From a virus, in IMG/VR virus record IMGVR_UViG_3300003691_000002, positions 24,691-88,690 of that record: a stretch of 64,000 bases of DNA; one strand, given 5' to 3'. The position numbers and the translations under genes were made by a program. Below the pieces are notes generated by a model. It made no database searches. It was given only the letters and a program-made list of their open reading frames with translations, and was not told where the DNA came from. This document shows positions 36,000-42,914 of this stretch, piece after piece; position 1 is the first letter of the stretch, and every line of letters begins with the position of its first letter.

Positions 36000-37967
36000 T
36001 TAATGATTCCAGAAATTAGTTATTACAGCAGAAGCCTTTAATGGTATAATTTTACACCATTTATCTCCTGCTTTTTTCATACACTTTTCTAAGTTAGTAG
36101 CTACTAACTCTGCAATCTCTTGGTTACATTCTACATTAATTTCATCATGTACTATATTAGTAATAAATACTTTTGTTTGCAGATTTGATTTAAGTATCCA
36201 ATTTCTAAATAATATAGTAGCATATTTTGTAATACTTCCTGCTTCTCCTTGAATAGGATAATTTAAAGCATTACGTTTAATTTTACTTACTTCTGTAGGA
36301 GATTTAGGTTCATAAAACCAATTTTTCCTATTAGTAATATTATCAATTAAAATATAACCTGTTTTGAGAGTTCTACGTTGTACTGTATCAAAATAAAGTT
36401 TTAAACCAGGAAAGGCTTTAAAATAAGCGTCATAAACTTTATCACCTACTTCCGTAGATACTCCTAAATTTTCAGCAATAGTATAGCCATTGCCACCATA
36501 GTTAATGGCAAAACCAGCAGCTTTGGCTATTTGCCTTTTATCTTTGTGATTGTCTTTAATTTCTTTTAGAGATAAATTTGCAAGTTCTGGAAATATTTTA
36601 GATGCTACAAAGCTGTGCATATCTCCAAGACCTTGTTTATAAAAAGAAATTAAATCTTCATCACGAGATTTATTTGCAAGAATAATTTGTTCTTGTCCAG
36701 AATAGTCTGCATTTACAATTTTAAATAAGGAAGGTGCATCAAATGCTTTTCTGAACTCTTCTTTTGCTGGTATATTTTGAAGATTAGGACCACTGCTACT
36801 AATGCGACCAGTGGCAAGAATTTGTTTATAATTACTATGTAATCTACCTGTAATTGGATGAATATGTTTAAAAAAATCTTTTCCAAAGGTAGTACAAGAT
36901 TGTTCATATTCTTTGTATAATAAATAATCTTCAATAAAAGTCTTTAAATCTTCTGGTATATCTTTATTAATTGTATTTAAAGAGCTTTTAACAACATTAG
37001 CATTAACAGTATAAGATAATTCTTTTGTAGTAGTAGAAACAGCTTGTGGGCATATATTCAAATGTTTAAATAAATCTACAACCTGTTTAGGACTACCCCA
37101 ATTTATATTGGTTTTAATTTCATTTGAAAATAAATCTAATTGTTTTTCTATAAATTTACTATCACCTAAATTATTTAAAACAAAATTATTTAGTTTATTT
37201 TCGTACTGTTTAAATATAACTAAATTATCTTCATAAGTTTTTAACCATATTTCTTTATTGAAATGCATTCCTTTATATTCAATGTCACCTAAGACTTCTA
37301 TGAATAACATTTCTAATTTTAAACATGGCATTAAATTATGTCTTACAATTTTATTGAGTTGTGCTGTTCTTATTTTAAGAGGATAATAAATATCCCAAGC
37401 ACCATACTCAATTTCTTCTTTTTTAAAATCTTTTTGACCAATAGTACTAAAATTAGACCTGGTGTTTTTGTCTATATCTATATCTAAATACTTTTGGACA
37501 ATAGCTTTTAAAGAGAAGTTTGTTTTATAACCATTTTTTAAAATTTGCTCCACAATCATAGTATCGTATAAATTATTTATACGAACATTATAATTGTGTA
37601 ATATATGTTTATATTCAAATTTTAAATTGTGCCCTACTACTACAACAAGAGGGTCTGTAAGTAAAGACAATATACTGGTTATATTATTAATTTTTCTTAC
37701 ATCAATAATATATTGTCTTTCTAAATCACCTATCTGAAACATTATTATTTCAGATAAGTAAGGATCTAATCCTTCTTTGTTTTTATAAATCTTACCTTTA
37801 TAAAATTTATCTTTTATTTGTTTGTCAATCTTTCCGCCAAACTTACGGGTTGTTTCTATATCTAATGAGATTATTTTTTTCTCTTTTAGATAATTATAAC
37901 AATCTTCTAAAGTAGCACTCTTAAACTCAGAATGATTAAATCCTATTGTAAAAATGCTTAAATTCAT
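36000..37967 (-). CDS. polA: DNA polymerase, family A, with 3'-5' exonuclease
   Basis: 655 aa. The exonuclease domain shows SLDIETT (D36, E38), GHNLKFEYKHIL and YGAWDIYYPL (Exo III). Polymerase motif A is NADYSGQEQIIL, motif B KRQIAKAAGFAINYGG, and motif C IVHDE (607-609). The 5'-3' exonuclease domain is absent, as in T7-type enzymes. It replicates the phage genome with the helicase, primase and SSB-like protein of this block. A family A polymerase is one of the two polymerase types found among crAss-like phages. Confidence 0.95.
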   Translation of the reverse strand: MNLSIFTIGFNHSEFKSATLEDCYNYLKEKKIISLDIETTRKFGGKIDKQIKDKFYKGKIYKNKEGLDPYLSEIIMFQIGDLERQYIIDVRKINNITSILSLLTDPLVVVVGHNLKFEYKHILHNYNVRINNLYDTMIVEQILKNGYKTNFSLKAIVQKYLDIDIDKNTRSNFSTIGQKDFKKEEIEYGAWDIYYPLKIRTAQLNKIVRHNLMPCLKLEMLFIEVLGDIEYKGMHFNKEIWLKTYEDNLVIFKQYENKLNNFVLNNLGDSKFIEKQLDLFSNEIKTNINWGSPKQVVDLFKHLNICPQAVSTTTKELSYTVNANVVKSSLNTINKDIPEDLKTFIEDYLLYKEYEQSCTTFGKDFFKHIHPITGRLHSNYKQILATGRISSSGPNLQNIPAKEEFRKAFDAPSLFKIVNADYSGQEQIILANKSRDEDLISFYKQGLGDMHSFVASKIFPELANLSLKEIKDNHKDKRQIAKAAGFAINYGGNGYTIAENLGVSTEVGDKVYDAYFKAFPGLKLYFDTVQRRTLKTGYILIDNITNRKNWFYEPKSPTEVSKIKRNALNYPIQGEAGSITKYATILFRNWILKSNLQTKVFITNIVHDEINVECNQEIAELVATNLEKCMKKAGDKWCKIIPLKASAVITNFWNH

Positions 37968-37978
37968 ATTTAAAATAT

Positions 37979-38221
37979 TTAGTCTTGTCTAACTAAATAC
38001 TTTTTACAAAATAAATTTAAGATTTTAATATAAATGTGATTTTTATTATATTTATATATTCTTTGGGTGTCGTTATGAAAAATATGAAGATATAAATTTC
38101 CTTTTAATATAACAAATTTTTCACGTATTCTATATTCTTTAATACTTTTTCTTTTAAGATTTGCAAGTATTTTTTTTCTACGCCATACATATTTATTTTT
38201 AAAAGTTTTTACATGTATCAT
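37979..38221 (-). CDS. Small basic protein, 80 aa
   Basis: Very lysine- and arginine-rich N-terminal half (FKNKYVWRRKKILANLKRKS), then Tyr/Ile-rich sequence. Positioned 11 bp upstream of polA. Possibly DNA- or RNA-binding; family unknown. Confidence 0.6.
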   Translation of the reverse strand: MIHVKTFKNKYVWRRKKILANLKRKSIKEYRIREKFVILKGNLYLHIFHNDTQRIYKYNKNHIYIKILNLFCKKYLVRQD

Positions 38222-38224
38222 AAT

Positions 38225-38419
38225 TTAAAATACTAGATTGTAATTTTTTTCTTCTAATATGGAATATAAAAATTCTGCTACAAATACACTTTTTTCATTA
38301 ATTAATTCTATGTCAGAACTTAATGTAGTATATAAATTAATAATACACCCAAAAGAATAAGCTTGTTCAATAAGTTCTATGTAATATTCTAAAATAGCTA
38401 ATATATCTTTTTCTGACAT
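38225..38419 (-). CDS. Hypothetical acidic protein, 64 aa
   Basis: A helical acidic peptide (MSEKDILAILEYYIELIEQA). It lies 3 bp from the basic 80-aa gene, and the opposite charge of the two suggests, but does not show, that they may interact. Confidence 0.6.
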   Translation of the reverse strand: MSEKDILAILEYYIELIEQAYSFGCIINLYTTLSSDIELINEKSVFVAEFLYSILEEKNYNLVF

Positions 38420-38445
38420 TTTTATATAATTATAGCATAAATAAT

Positions 38446-38709
38446 TTATTTAAAAAATCCTATAAAAAAAAGAACAATAAAAACTAAATACCCAATGGGC
38501 AATATAATTTTCTCATAAACTGCCTCTGTTTCTGCGTCCAATAAAAAAGTTTTTGTGTAAAATACAATACTTACACCTGTAAAAATTAAGAAGAAACCAG
38601 AAATAAGGCTTAAATAATCTCCTCCATTAATAATTTGATGTATAAGCATACCTATTCCCAGTAATATTACCAGGAATGGGTATACTTGTTTAATTAAATT
38701 TTGTTTCAT
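38446..38709 (-). CDS. Membrane protein, three spans
   Basis: 87 aa with hydrophobic segments VYPFLVILLGIGMLIHQII, LISGFFLIFTGVSIVFY and LPIGYLVFIVLFFIGFF, and an acidic loop between the second and third. Size and topology fit a holin, but no endolysin is nearby. It is next to a secreted beta-rich protein gene, so an envelope role is likely. Confidence 0.65.
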   Translation of the reverse strand: MKQNLIKQVYPFLVILLGIGMLIHQIINGGDYLSLISGFFLIFTGVSIVFYTKTFLLDAETEAVYEKIILPIGYLVFIVLFFIGFFK

Positions 38710-38716
38710 TTTATTA

Positions 38717-39352
38717 TTAATTTAAAATAATACCTATTGATAAGAATCCTGATGGATTTTCAAACATTTGCCATTTAGAATTATCACCATTTAATGCTTT
38801 TATATCATATCTGGCAGTGAAAGAGCCTGAAAATTCTAAATAAAATCTAGAATGAAATATTCTATCCCATCTAATTTTACCTATTATACTTGGATTAAAA
38901 GTAGTTAGTTCTGGATTAAACATAACCATTCCATCTCTTCCTACAAATTCACCTTGCACTCCAGTTAAAAAAGCAAGAGTAGAATCGTTATTGGGATCAG
39001 CAAAATATCCACTTCTAAGACTAAATGTAGCTATTTCTCTATTAATAGATATTCCTATAGAGGTATAATCTATTTGTTGAAATACGCTTAAAAATAAATG
39101 TCCTTCCCAATAATCTCTATTAATGCTAAATCCACCTTTCCATACAAATGCTTGAGTGTTTCTTCTAACACCTTCATCATTTTTTTTACCGCCTACAATA
39201 GCATTTTTAACGTCAAAACCATTTATAATAGAGATTCTATCTTCTCTATCAGGTTGCCAACCTATTTGTCCTGTACAAGTAGCTGTGTATATAATTAATA
39301 TTGCTGCAATAAACATTTGCAACGATATTCTTGAATAACTATAATCTTTCAT
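38717..39352 (-). CDS. Secreted beta-barrel-like outer-membrane protein
   Basis: 211 aa. A hydrophobic export segment (SLQMFIAAILIIYTATC) is followed by alternating-residue beta strands with aromatic ends (AFVWKGGFSINRDYW, HLFLSVFQQIDYTSIGISI, FYLEFSGSFTARYDI, GFLSIGIIL). The C-terminus ends in a strand, as in outer-membrane barrels. A cysteine after the signal (TATC-TGQ) could alternatively be lipidated. It has its own promoter and leader hairpin. Surface modification or superinfection exclusion are the obvious candidates. Confidence 0.65.
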   Translation of the reverse strand: MKDYSYSRISLQMFIAAILIIYTATCTGQIGWQPDREDRISIINGFDVKNAIVGGKKNDEGVRRNTQAFVWKGGFSINRDYWEGHLFLSVFQQIDYTSIGISINREIATFSLRSGYFADPNNDSTLAFLTGVQGEFVGRDGMVMFNPELTTFNPSIIGKIRWDRIFHSRFYLEFSGSFTARYDIKALNGDNSKWQMFENPSGFLSIGIILN

Positions 39353-39370
39353 TGTTAAAGTTTTTAAAAA

Positions 39371-39410
39371 GACTAGTAAATAGAATTCCGCCTAAATTCC
39401 TCTACTAGTC
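39371..39410 (-). promoter_or_regulatory. Leader hairpin before the outer-membrane-protein gene
   Basis: GACTAGTA and TACTAGTC form an 8-bp inverted repeat around a loop of about 24 nt, and the minus strand continues with TTTTTAAAAA 18 nt before the start codon. It could be a 5' stabiliser, an attenuator-type terminator, or an operator. Confidence 0.6.
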
Positions 39411-39420
39411 TACATATTGT

Positions 39421-39450
39421 CATATAATAAAATCCTCCTAATTGAGTCAA
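39421..39450 (-). promoter_or_regulatory. Promoter for the outer-membrane-protein gene
   Basis: On the minus strand TTGAC (39446-39450) is followed after 19 nt by TATATG (39421-39426). Transcription would begin at the leader hairpin. It lies directly after the tRNA-operon terminator, where a new promoter is needed. Confidence 0.5.
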
Positions 39451-39493
39451 CTATTTTTATTAGAAAACATAATCTTATTAATTAAAAGGAATA

Positions 39494-39522
39494 AAAAAAG
39501 AGCCCAACAATTGTTGAGCCCT
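39494..39522 (-). terminator. Terminator after the 71-aa gene and tRNAs
   Basis: CAAC-AATT-GTTG core stem extended by GC pairs with one mismatch. It is followed on the minus strand by a run of seven T. It separates the tRNA transcript from the next minus-strand unit. Confidence 0.7.
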
Positions 39523-39566
39523 TTCCATCTAAAAACTAATCATGACAACATGAAAAACAACTCTTT

Positions 39567-39782
39567 TCAGAGTGTGAGTTTAGTTCCTTTATTATTACAT
39601 AAAGTAATAAGCATGTTCTCCCTATTTACCTGGTTTGCAAATCTTCTTGCAAATGATAAATATCTAAATTTTTTCTTTTTCACAGAAAATGTATTATTTT
39701 CTTTATTTTTTATTTTAAATATTACTTGATAAGGAGATTTAATATTTTTGTTTTTTTTTCTTTTTTTTAAAGTTGCTTTCAT
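39567..39782 (-). CDS. Small very basic protein, 71 aa
   Basis: The N-terminus is almost all Lys and Arg (MKATLKKRKKNKNIK), and more basic residues follow (KKKKFRYLSFARRFANQVNR). It lies between the tRNA-Leu gene and a terminator on the same strand. A longer ORF on the opposite strand over the same region is rejected. It is likely a nucleic-acid-binding protein. Confidence 0.5.
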   Translation of the reverse strand: MKATLKKRKKNKNIKSPYQVIFKIKNKENNTFSVKKKKFRYLSFARRFANQVNRENMLITLCNNKGTKLTL

Positions 39783-39801
39783 ATTATTTATTTTAGTTTA
39801 G

Positions 39802-39886
39802 TAGCTCAGAGAGGATTTGAACCTCCACGCTCTTTCAGAGCAAGGGATTTTAAGTCCCTCGTGTCTACCAATTCCACCACTGAGCC
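39802..39886 (-). tRNA. tRNA-Leu (anticodon TAA)
   Basis: On the minus strand: acceptor GGCTCAG pairs with CTGAGCT, D-arm TGGTGGAATTGGTAGACAC, anticodon loop CTTAAAA, a long variable arm (TGCTCTGAAAGAGCG) as expected for a class II tRNA, and T-loop TTCAAAT. CCA is not encoded. It reads UUA, by eye the commonest Leu codon in this genome. Confidence 0.95.
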
Positions 39887-39906
39887 TTTAAATATTTATT
39901 TGTTTG

Positions 39907-39980
39907 TAAGCCTAGTAGGACTCGAACCTACAACCACCAGCTTAGAAGGCTGGTGCTCTATCCAATTGAGCTATAGGCTT
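39907..39980 (-). tRNA. tRNA-Arg (anticodon TCT)
   Basis: Minus strand: acceptor AAGCCTA pairs perfectly with TAGGCTT, D-arm TAGCTCAATTGGATAGAGCA, anticodon loop CTTCTAA, and T-arm GTAGG-TTCGAGT-CCTAC. CCA is not encoded. It reads AGA, the dominant Arg codon of the phage genes, and lies 20 nt upstream of tRNA-Leu in one transcript. Confidence 0.95.
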
Positions 39981-40032
39981 TTTTAATTTATTTTTTAAAG
40001 AATTGTTAAAGTTATGCGTATACTATTTCTAT

Positions 40033-40050
40033 CTCTCAGGGTTTAGAATT
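40033..40050 (-). repeat. Shared leader repeat, copy 1 (degenerate)
   Basis: The minus strand reads AATTCTAAACCCTGAGAG, overlapping the 67-aa gene's stop. The following bases ATAG replace the ATG seen in the other copies. Confidence 0.7.
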
Positions 40051-40239
40051 TAATAGTTTTCTGTATCGTTGATAAAAGACAACTTCTTTTATGTCTTTTT
40101 TGTAGCGAACAACTCTGACGTACGGATTAGTTAACCACAACCAAAATCTAAACTTGGTTATGGCTTTTGGAAATTTAACAGCATCTCCTTTTCTTTCTCC
40201 ATAGAAAACTTCTGAGGGTGTGATAAGTTTGTACATCAT
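40036..40239 (-). CDS. Hypothetical basic protein, 67 aa
   Basis: Rich in Lys, Arg, Trp and Tyr (FRFWLWLTNPYVRVVRYKK). Its start is preceded by a shared leader sequence (minus-strand AAACCTTGAGAG), and its last codons coincide with another copy of that sequence. It has higher GC than the replication block. No family recognised. Confidence 0.6.
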   Translation of the reverse strand: MMYKLITPSEVFYGERKGDAVKFPKAITKFRFWLWLTNPYVRVVRYKKDIKEVVFYQRYRKLLNSKP

Positions 40240-40257
40240 CTCTCAAGGTTTAGAATT
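40240..40257 (-). repeat. Shared leader repeat, copy 2
   Basis: Minus strand AATTCTAAACCTTGAGAG runs straight into the ATG of the 67-aa gene. The TTGAGAG part may act as a ribosome binding site. Confidence 0.7.
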
Positions 40258-40313
40258 AGTGCCAATCTATTTTACAATTACATTTTCCCTCAATTTTTTT
40301 AAATTTTCTTCAC

Positions 40314-40622
40314 TCACCTCGTTATGCTTTTGTATTTTTCAACAACCAAAACAAACATTTTATCAACTATAACAGATTGCCCGTAAATATGACTCCCTTC
40401 TATTGAGTGTTTTTGGTTGCCCTGCCTTTCAAAGCACCTCATCATTTCAAGAGCCTCCAATTCGGCTAATTTTCGATTACTGTTTATCTCATTAGCTTTT
40501 TTTATAGTAAAAAAATATCTATCTCTTTCCATTTGTTTTTTTGCATATATTTTTATTGATTTATATCTTCCCGTACTAAGTTTAAAAACAGCCCACTTAT
40601 CGCCTATTTGTACTGCTGTCAT
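40314..40622 (-). CDS. Hypothetical basic protein, 102 aa
   Basis: Helical and basic in the middle (SIKIYAKKQMERDRY, IKKANEINSNRKLAELEALE). The start codon follows minus-strand AAACCCTGAGAA, the same leader as the 67-aa gene downstream. The 279 nt upstream contain a tandem hairpin element. Function unknown. Confidence 0.6.
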   Translation of the reverse strand: MTAVQIGDKWAVFKLSTGRYKSIKIYAKKQMERDRYFFTIKKANEINSNRKLAELEALEMMRCFERQGNQKHSIEGSHIYGQSVIVDKMFVLVVEKYKSITR

Positions 40623-40635
40623 TTCTCAGGGTTTA
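40623..40635 (-). repeat. Shared leader repeat, copy 3
   Basis: Minus strand TAAACCCTGAGAA abuts the ATG of the 102-aa gene. Only the AAACCYTGAGA core is kept. Confidence 0.65.
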
Positions 40636-40698
40636 TGGTTATTACGAGTTGTGTGTAATGCTACGTTACCACCATGCATAACATTGTATATAGTTAAT

Positions 40699-40718
40699 GC
40701 GCCGATGAAGGTCGGTGC
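40699..40718. other. GC-rich hairpin in the 40.6-40.9 kb intergenic region
   Basis: GCGCCGA and TCGGTGC pair (one G-T) around TGAAGG. There is no T-run on either side, so it is not a clear terminator. It lies just left of the tandem hairpin element and may belong to the same RNA. Confidence 0.5.
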
Positions 40719-40740
40719 TTAATTAAATAGGTTGTAATTA

Positions 40741-40870
40741 ATTGGCGTTAGACAGGTGGCTCGTTTTGTCTAAGTTCTTGTACCATCCACCTATAAATCT
40801 GCAAAGGCGGCTCGTTTTATGCAGAAGGCTGTACCCTACCAAACGGATTATTTTTCAAACCCACGCCAAT
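40741..40870. ncRNA. Tandem hairpin/pseudoknot element, probable structured RNA
   Basis: An outer stem ATTGGCGT (40741-40748) pairs perfectly with ACGCCAAT (40863-40870). Inside are two similar units of about 45 nt. Each has a hairpin whose stem differs (TTAGACA/TGTCTAA versus TCTGCA/TGCAGA) while the loop GGYGGCTCGTTTT and a following TGTACC are conserved. In unit 1 the loop AGGTGG can pair with the downstream CCACCT, forming a pseudoknot. Different but compensating stems around an identical loop are internal evidence for RNA folding. The strand is undecided. On the minus strand it would be the leader of the 102-aa gene. It could also act as DNA, for example as an origin. Confidence 0.6.
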
Positions 40871-40901
40871 ATAATTAAGTAATCTTTAACTGTTTTGCCA
40901 T

Positions 40902-41210
40902 TTATTTTTTTATAAATGTACCTTTGTGATAAGTATAAAAGGTTGTTTGATCTACTGTATCACCATTTATTAGTTTTTTAGTGGTGATATGATGTGATTT
41001 AGGTTTTTTATCCATCCAGATACTTTTAATGTAAGCAAATTTACCATAATTGTTAGTATAGGTTACTACCAATACTTCATCAGTTATTTCATGATATTTA
41101 TCTTCATCAAAAACACTGTGTATTTCACCATTGTCAAGAAGAACTTCTTTTCTACTGCTACATGATACAATAAAAAAAGTTAATACGAGTAATAATAAGA
41201 ATTTTTTCAT
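40902..41210 (-). CDS. Phage-encoded lipoprotein
   Basis: 102 aa. MKKFLLLLVLTFFIVSCSS is a lipoprotein signal peptide with cleavage before Cys17. The mature part is hydrophilic and beta-rich (EVLVVTYTNNYGKFAYIKSI). Phage lipoproteins placed with early genes often block receptors or DNA entry of competing phages, and that role is possible here. No domain recognised. Confidence 0.78.
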   Translation of the reverse strand: MKKFLLLLVLTFFIVSCSSRKEVLLDNGEIHSVFDEDKYHEITDEVLVVTYTNNYGKFAYIKSIWMDKKPKSHHITTKKLINGDTVDQTTFYTYHKGTFIKK

Positions 41211-41234
41211 AGTTGTATTGTTTAGTTTTAATTA

Positions 41235-41480
41235 TTAAAGTCTTAATTTTGATCTTAATTTAAGATTATAAATTTTATTATTTTTAATAATAAGATTTAA
41301 ATCTCTTAATATAGGTTTTCTACAACGATTAAATATATTTACATCAAAATTTTCATCTGAACATTTAAATATATAACCACTTGAAGTATTTTCTGGTTTA
41401 AACCAAATTACATTTTTAGTAAGTTGTGTGGCATAAGCTGAAAGTTTAGCTGCTTTTACAGCTGATGAGGTTGAAATCAT
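41235..41480 (-). CDS. Hypothetical basic protein, 81 aa
   Basis: A basic protein with NIFNRCRKPILRDLNLIIKN and a KLRSKLRL end. It lies 24 nt upstream of the lipoprotein gene on the same strand. No family recognised. Confidence 0.55.
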   Translation of the reverse strand: MISTSSAVKAAKLSAYATQLTKNVIWFKPENTSSGYIFKCSDENFDVNIFNRCRKPILRDLNLIIKNNKIYNLKLRSKLRL

Positions 41481-41521
41481 AATTAGTAGTTTTTAAAATT
41501 ATAAAGTTTTATAAAAATTAA

Positions 41522-41577
41522 CCCAAAGTTGTCAATATTAAATAAACCTTACAACATTTAATTTGACAACTCTGGGA
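41522..41577 (-). terminator. Terminator hairpin, long stem
   Basis: CCCAAAGTTGTCAA and TTGACAACTCTGGG pair with one mismatch over 14 positions, with a loop of about 28 nt. The minus strand then runs TTAATTTTTAT. It lies 15 nt after the stop of the 41593 gene. Confidence 0.75.
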
Positions 41578-41592
41578 TTAATTTATTATTTT

Positions 41593-41919
41593 TCATTGTG
41601 GAGTAGCAACAAACTTTGCTACAAGGTCTTGGTAGTCATTCGACTCCTCCTGGGTCATTCCCTTGAGACTGACCTGCTCTGGGTTGTTCAACATAGACTC
41701 ATAGTCTAGTATAACCTCGTTATTTGTCAGTGGCTTATTGTCCACTAGAGATCTCATCCATGCCTTGTGCATGTTGAAGGATACCACGTTAAGGACATAG
41801 ACCTTTGTTATCCATTCTCTGGATAGGTGGTATTCTTGTGGGTTATTGAAGTATCCTAACACAAATTCAAGGCTCTTGCCTTGACGGATGAACTCTTCTA
41901 TTTGTTTTTCTTCTGACAT
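41593..41919 (-). CDS. Hypothetical acidic protein, 108 aa
   Basis: A GTG 42 nt upstream (41961) is in frame, but the ATG at 41919 (MSEEKQIEEF) looks the better start. The protein is acidic with a Met/Gln-rich C-terminal half (YESMLNNPEQVSLKGMTQEE). Base composition is clearly GC-richer than the replication genes, with GTC, CTC and GAC codons, shared with the next two genes upstream. Function unknown. Confidence 0.6.
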   Translation of the reverse strand: MSEEKQIEEFIRQGKSLEFVLGYFNNPQEYHLSREWITKVYVLNVVSFNMHKAWMRSLVDNKPLTNNEVILDYESMLNNPEQVSLKGMTQEESNDYQDLVAKFVATPQ

Positions 41920-42031
41920 CTTGCTCGATTTAATGTGGTTAAGTGTGGTTGCCAGATTCACTCAGCTCTGGTCTGGGCATTATCCTCTTGGTTATAGTAC
42001 AAGAGTAACTAGGGATCGGGAGTGAGTGCTA

Positions 42032-42256
42032 CTATTGTTCACACTCTATGTACTCCCTTAGCTCTTTTTTGAGCCTACTGCACCGCATAGTACTTGCTCC
42101 CTTGTTGTGGAAGAACAAAACTGTCGGTGGTAGCTCATCGAGGATTGCTCGGGCTTGTCCCACTGTACGGATATCGTAGTAGTCAGCCCATGATTTGAAG
42201 CGGACTGAAAAACGATACTTGTCAATACGGTGGGCATTAATTCGTTTGGTTGCCAT
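42032..42256 (-). CDS. Hypothetical basic protein, 74 aa
   Basis: Basic and compact (MATKRINAHRIDKYRFSVRF, then GQARAILDELPP and CSRLKKELREYIECEQ). The GC-rich codon use is unlike the main block. The 70-nt gap to the next gene holds small hairpins (CTCTTG/CAAGAG, CCAGA/TCTGG). Function unknown. Confidence 0.6.
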   Translation of the reverse strand: MATKRINAHRIDKYRFSVRFKSWADYYDIRTVGQARAILDELPPTVLFFHNKGASTMRCSRLKKELREYIECEQ

Positions 42257-42296
42257 AATATTGATTAGTTAGTTATTTAATTATTGATTAAATAAT

Positions 42297-42334
42297 AACC
42301 TCACCTTCATCAGTTGCCTGAATCCAGTGAGGTT
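42297..42334 (-). terminator. Probable terminator after the 52-aa gene
   Basis: AACCTCAC and GTGAGGTT form an 8-bp stem with a 22-nt loop. The minus strand continues ATTATTT. It begins 8 nt after the stop of the 52-aa gene. Confidence 0.6.
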
Positions 42335-42341
42335 TAAATTG

Positions 42342-42500
42342 TTATTTAATTGGCTCTGTAAAGAATTGTATTCCAGTTTTATAATTATGAGAAAACTTTG
42401 TAGCTAATGCTTCTTGCATAATTTTTGCCATTCCTTCATTTTGAAATGCTCCCCATTCTCCTCCTTTATTATCTTTCACTATGTGTGTGTATTCAAACAT
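42342..42500 (-). CDS. Hypothetical protein, 52 aa
   Basis: MFEYTHIVKDNKGGEWGAFQ to QFFTEPIK. It is flanked by a hairpin downstream and by a structured, gene-free stretch upstream. Normal phage codon use supports it. Family unknown. Confidence 0.6.
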   Translation of the reverse strand: MFEYTHIVKDNKGGEWGAFQNEGMAKIMQEALATKFSHNYKTGIQFFTEPIK

Positions 42501-42529
42501 GACACTATATTTATATTGTTAAACCTGAC

Positions 42530-42840
42530 ATAATGTTTATGCGTTATGTTTCGTCTTAATTTTCAAAGACTCATCAGAGGTTCTTAATAGCTGTAAAAGC
42601 TATAAAATATTGTGAGATGTAAAAATACACAATTTAAAAAGAGAGGAAAAGGTGTGAAGAGGTATAGTACAACATATTAAGCGATGAACTAAGTCATACT
42701 ATAAATGGTAAATCCAAACTACACACCTATTATCCTCTCTCAGGCTTTTAGAAGCCTTCTAAGAAACTTTAACAATGGATCTGTACCAACATACCACTGC
42801 TACTCTAAAAGTCTCTTAAACGGGCTTATTTAAAGCCAAA
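42530..42840. ncRNA. Gene-free stretch with dense secondary structure, candidate structured RNA
   Basis: No ORF covers this region. The centre (about 42639-42741) is a long three-part hairpin: AGAGAGGA pairs with TCCTCTCT, AGGTGTG with CACACCT, and TATAGTA with TACTATA. Around it lie hairpins TAGCT/AGCTA, TTGTG/CACAA, AGGCTT/AAGCCT (TTAG loop) and GGCTT/AAGCC. CTTTTAGA inside the AGGCTT hairpin can instead pair with TCTAAAAG about 60 nt further on, giving two exclusive folds. The strand is uncertain: minus would make it a leader of the 52-aa gene, plus an independent RNA. Confidence 0.55.
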
Positions 42841-42890
42841 CAAACAAAACACCGAGTAAACTGAATCCTCGATATGCTTTTTAACCACGA

Positions 42891-42912
42891 AAAAGGGGAT
42901 TTAATCCCCTTT
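42891..42912 (-). terminator. Terminator after the 141-aa gene
   Basis: AAAGGGGAT and ATCCCCTTT form a stem with a 2-4 nt loop flanked by A-rich sequence on the left. It lies 3 nt after the gene's stop. Confidence 0.85.
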
Positions 42913-42914
42913 CA

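Noticed and set aside
39442-39729. A 95-aa plus-strand ORF across the terminator and the 71-aa gene
   Set aside because: It covers a clear minus-strand terminator, has hydrophobic low-complexity sequence and no ribosome-binding site; the minus-strand basic gene fits the local transcript better.
40741-40870. CRISPR-like repeat or additional tRNA
   Set aside because: Only two diverged units with structured stems and no spacers; no T-loop or acceptor of a tRNA is present.
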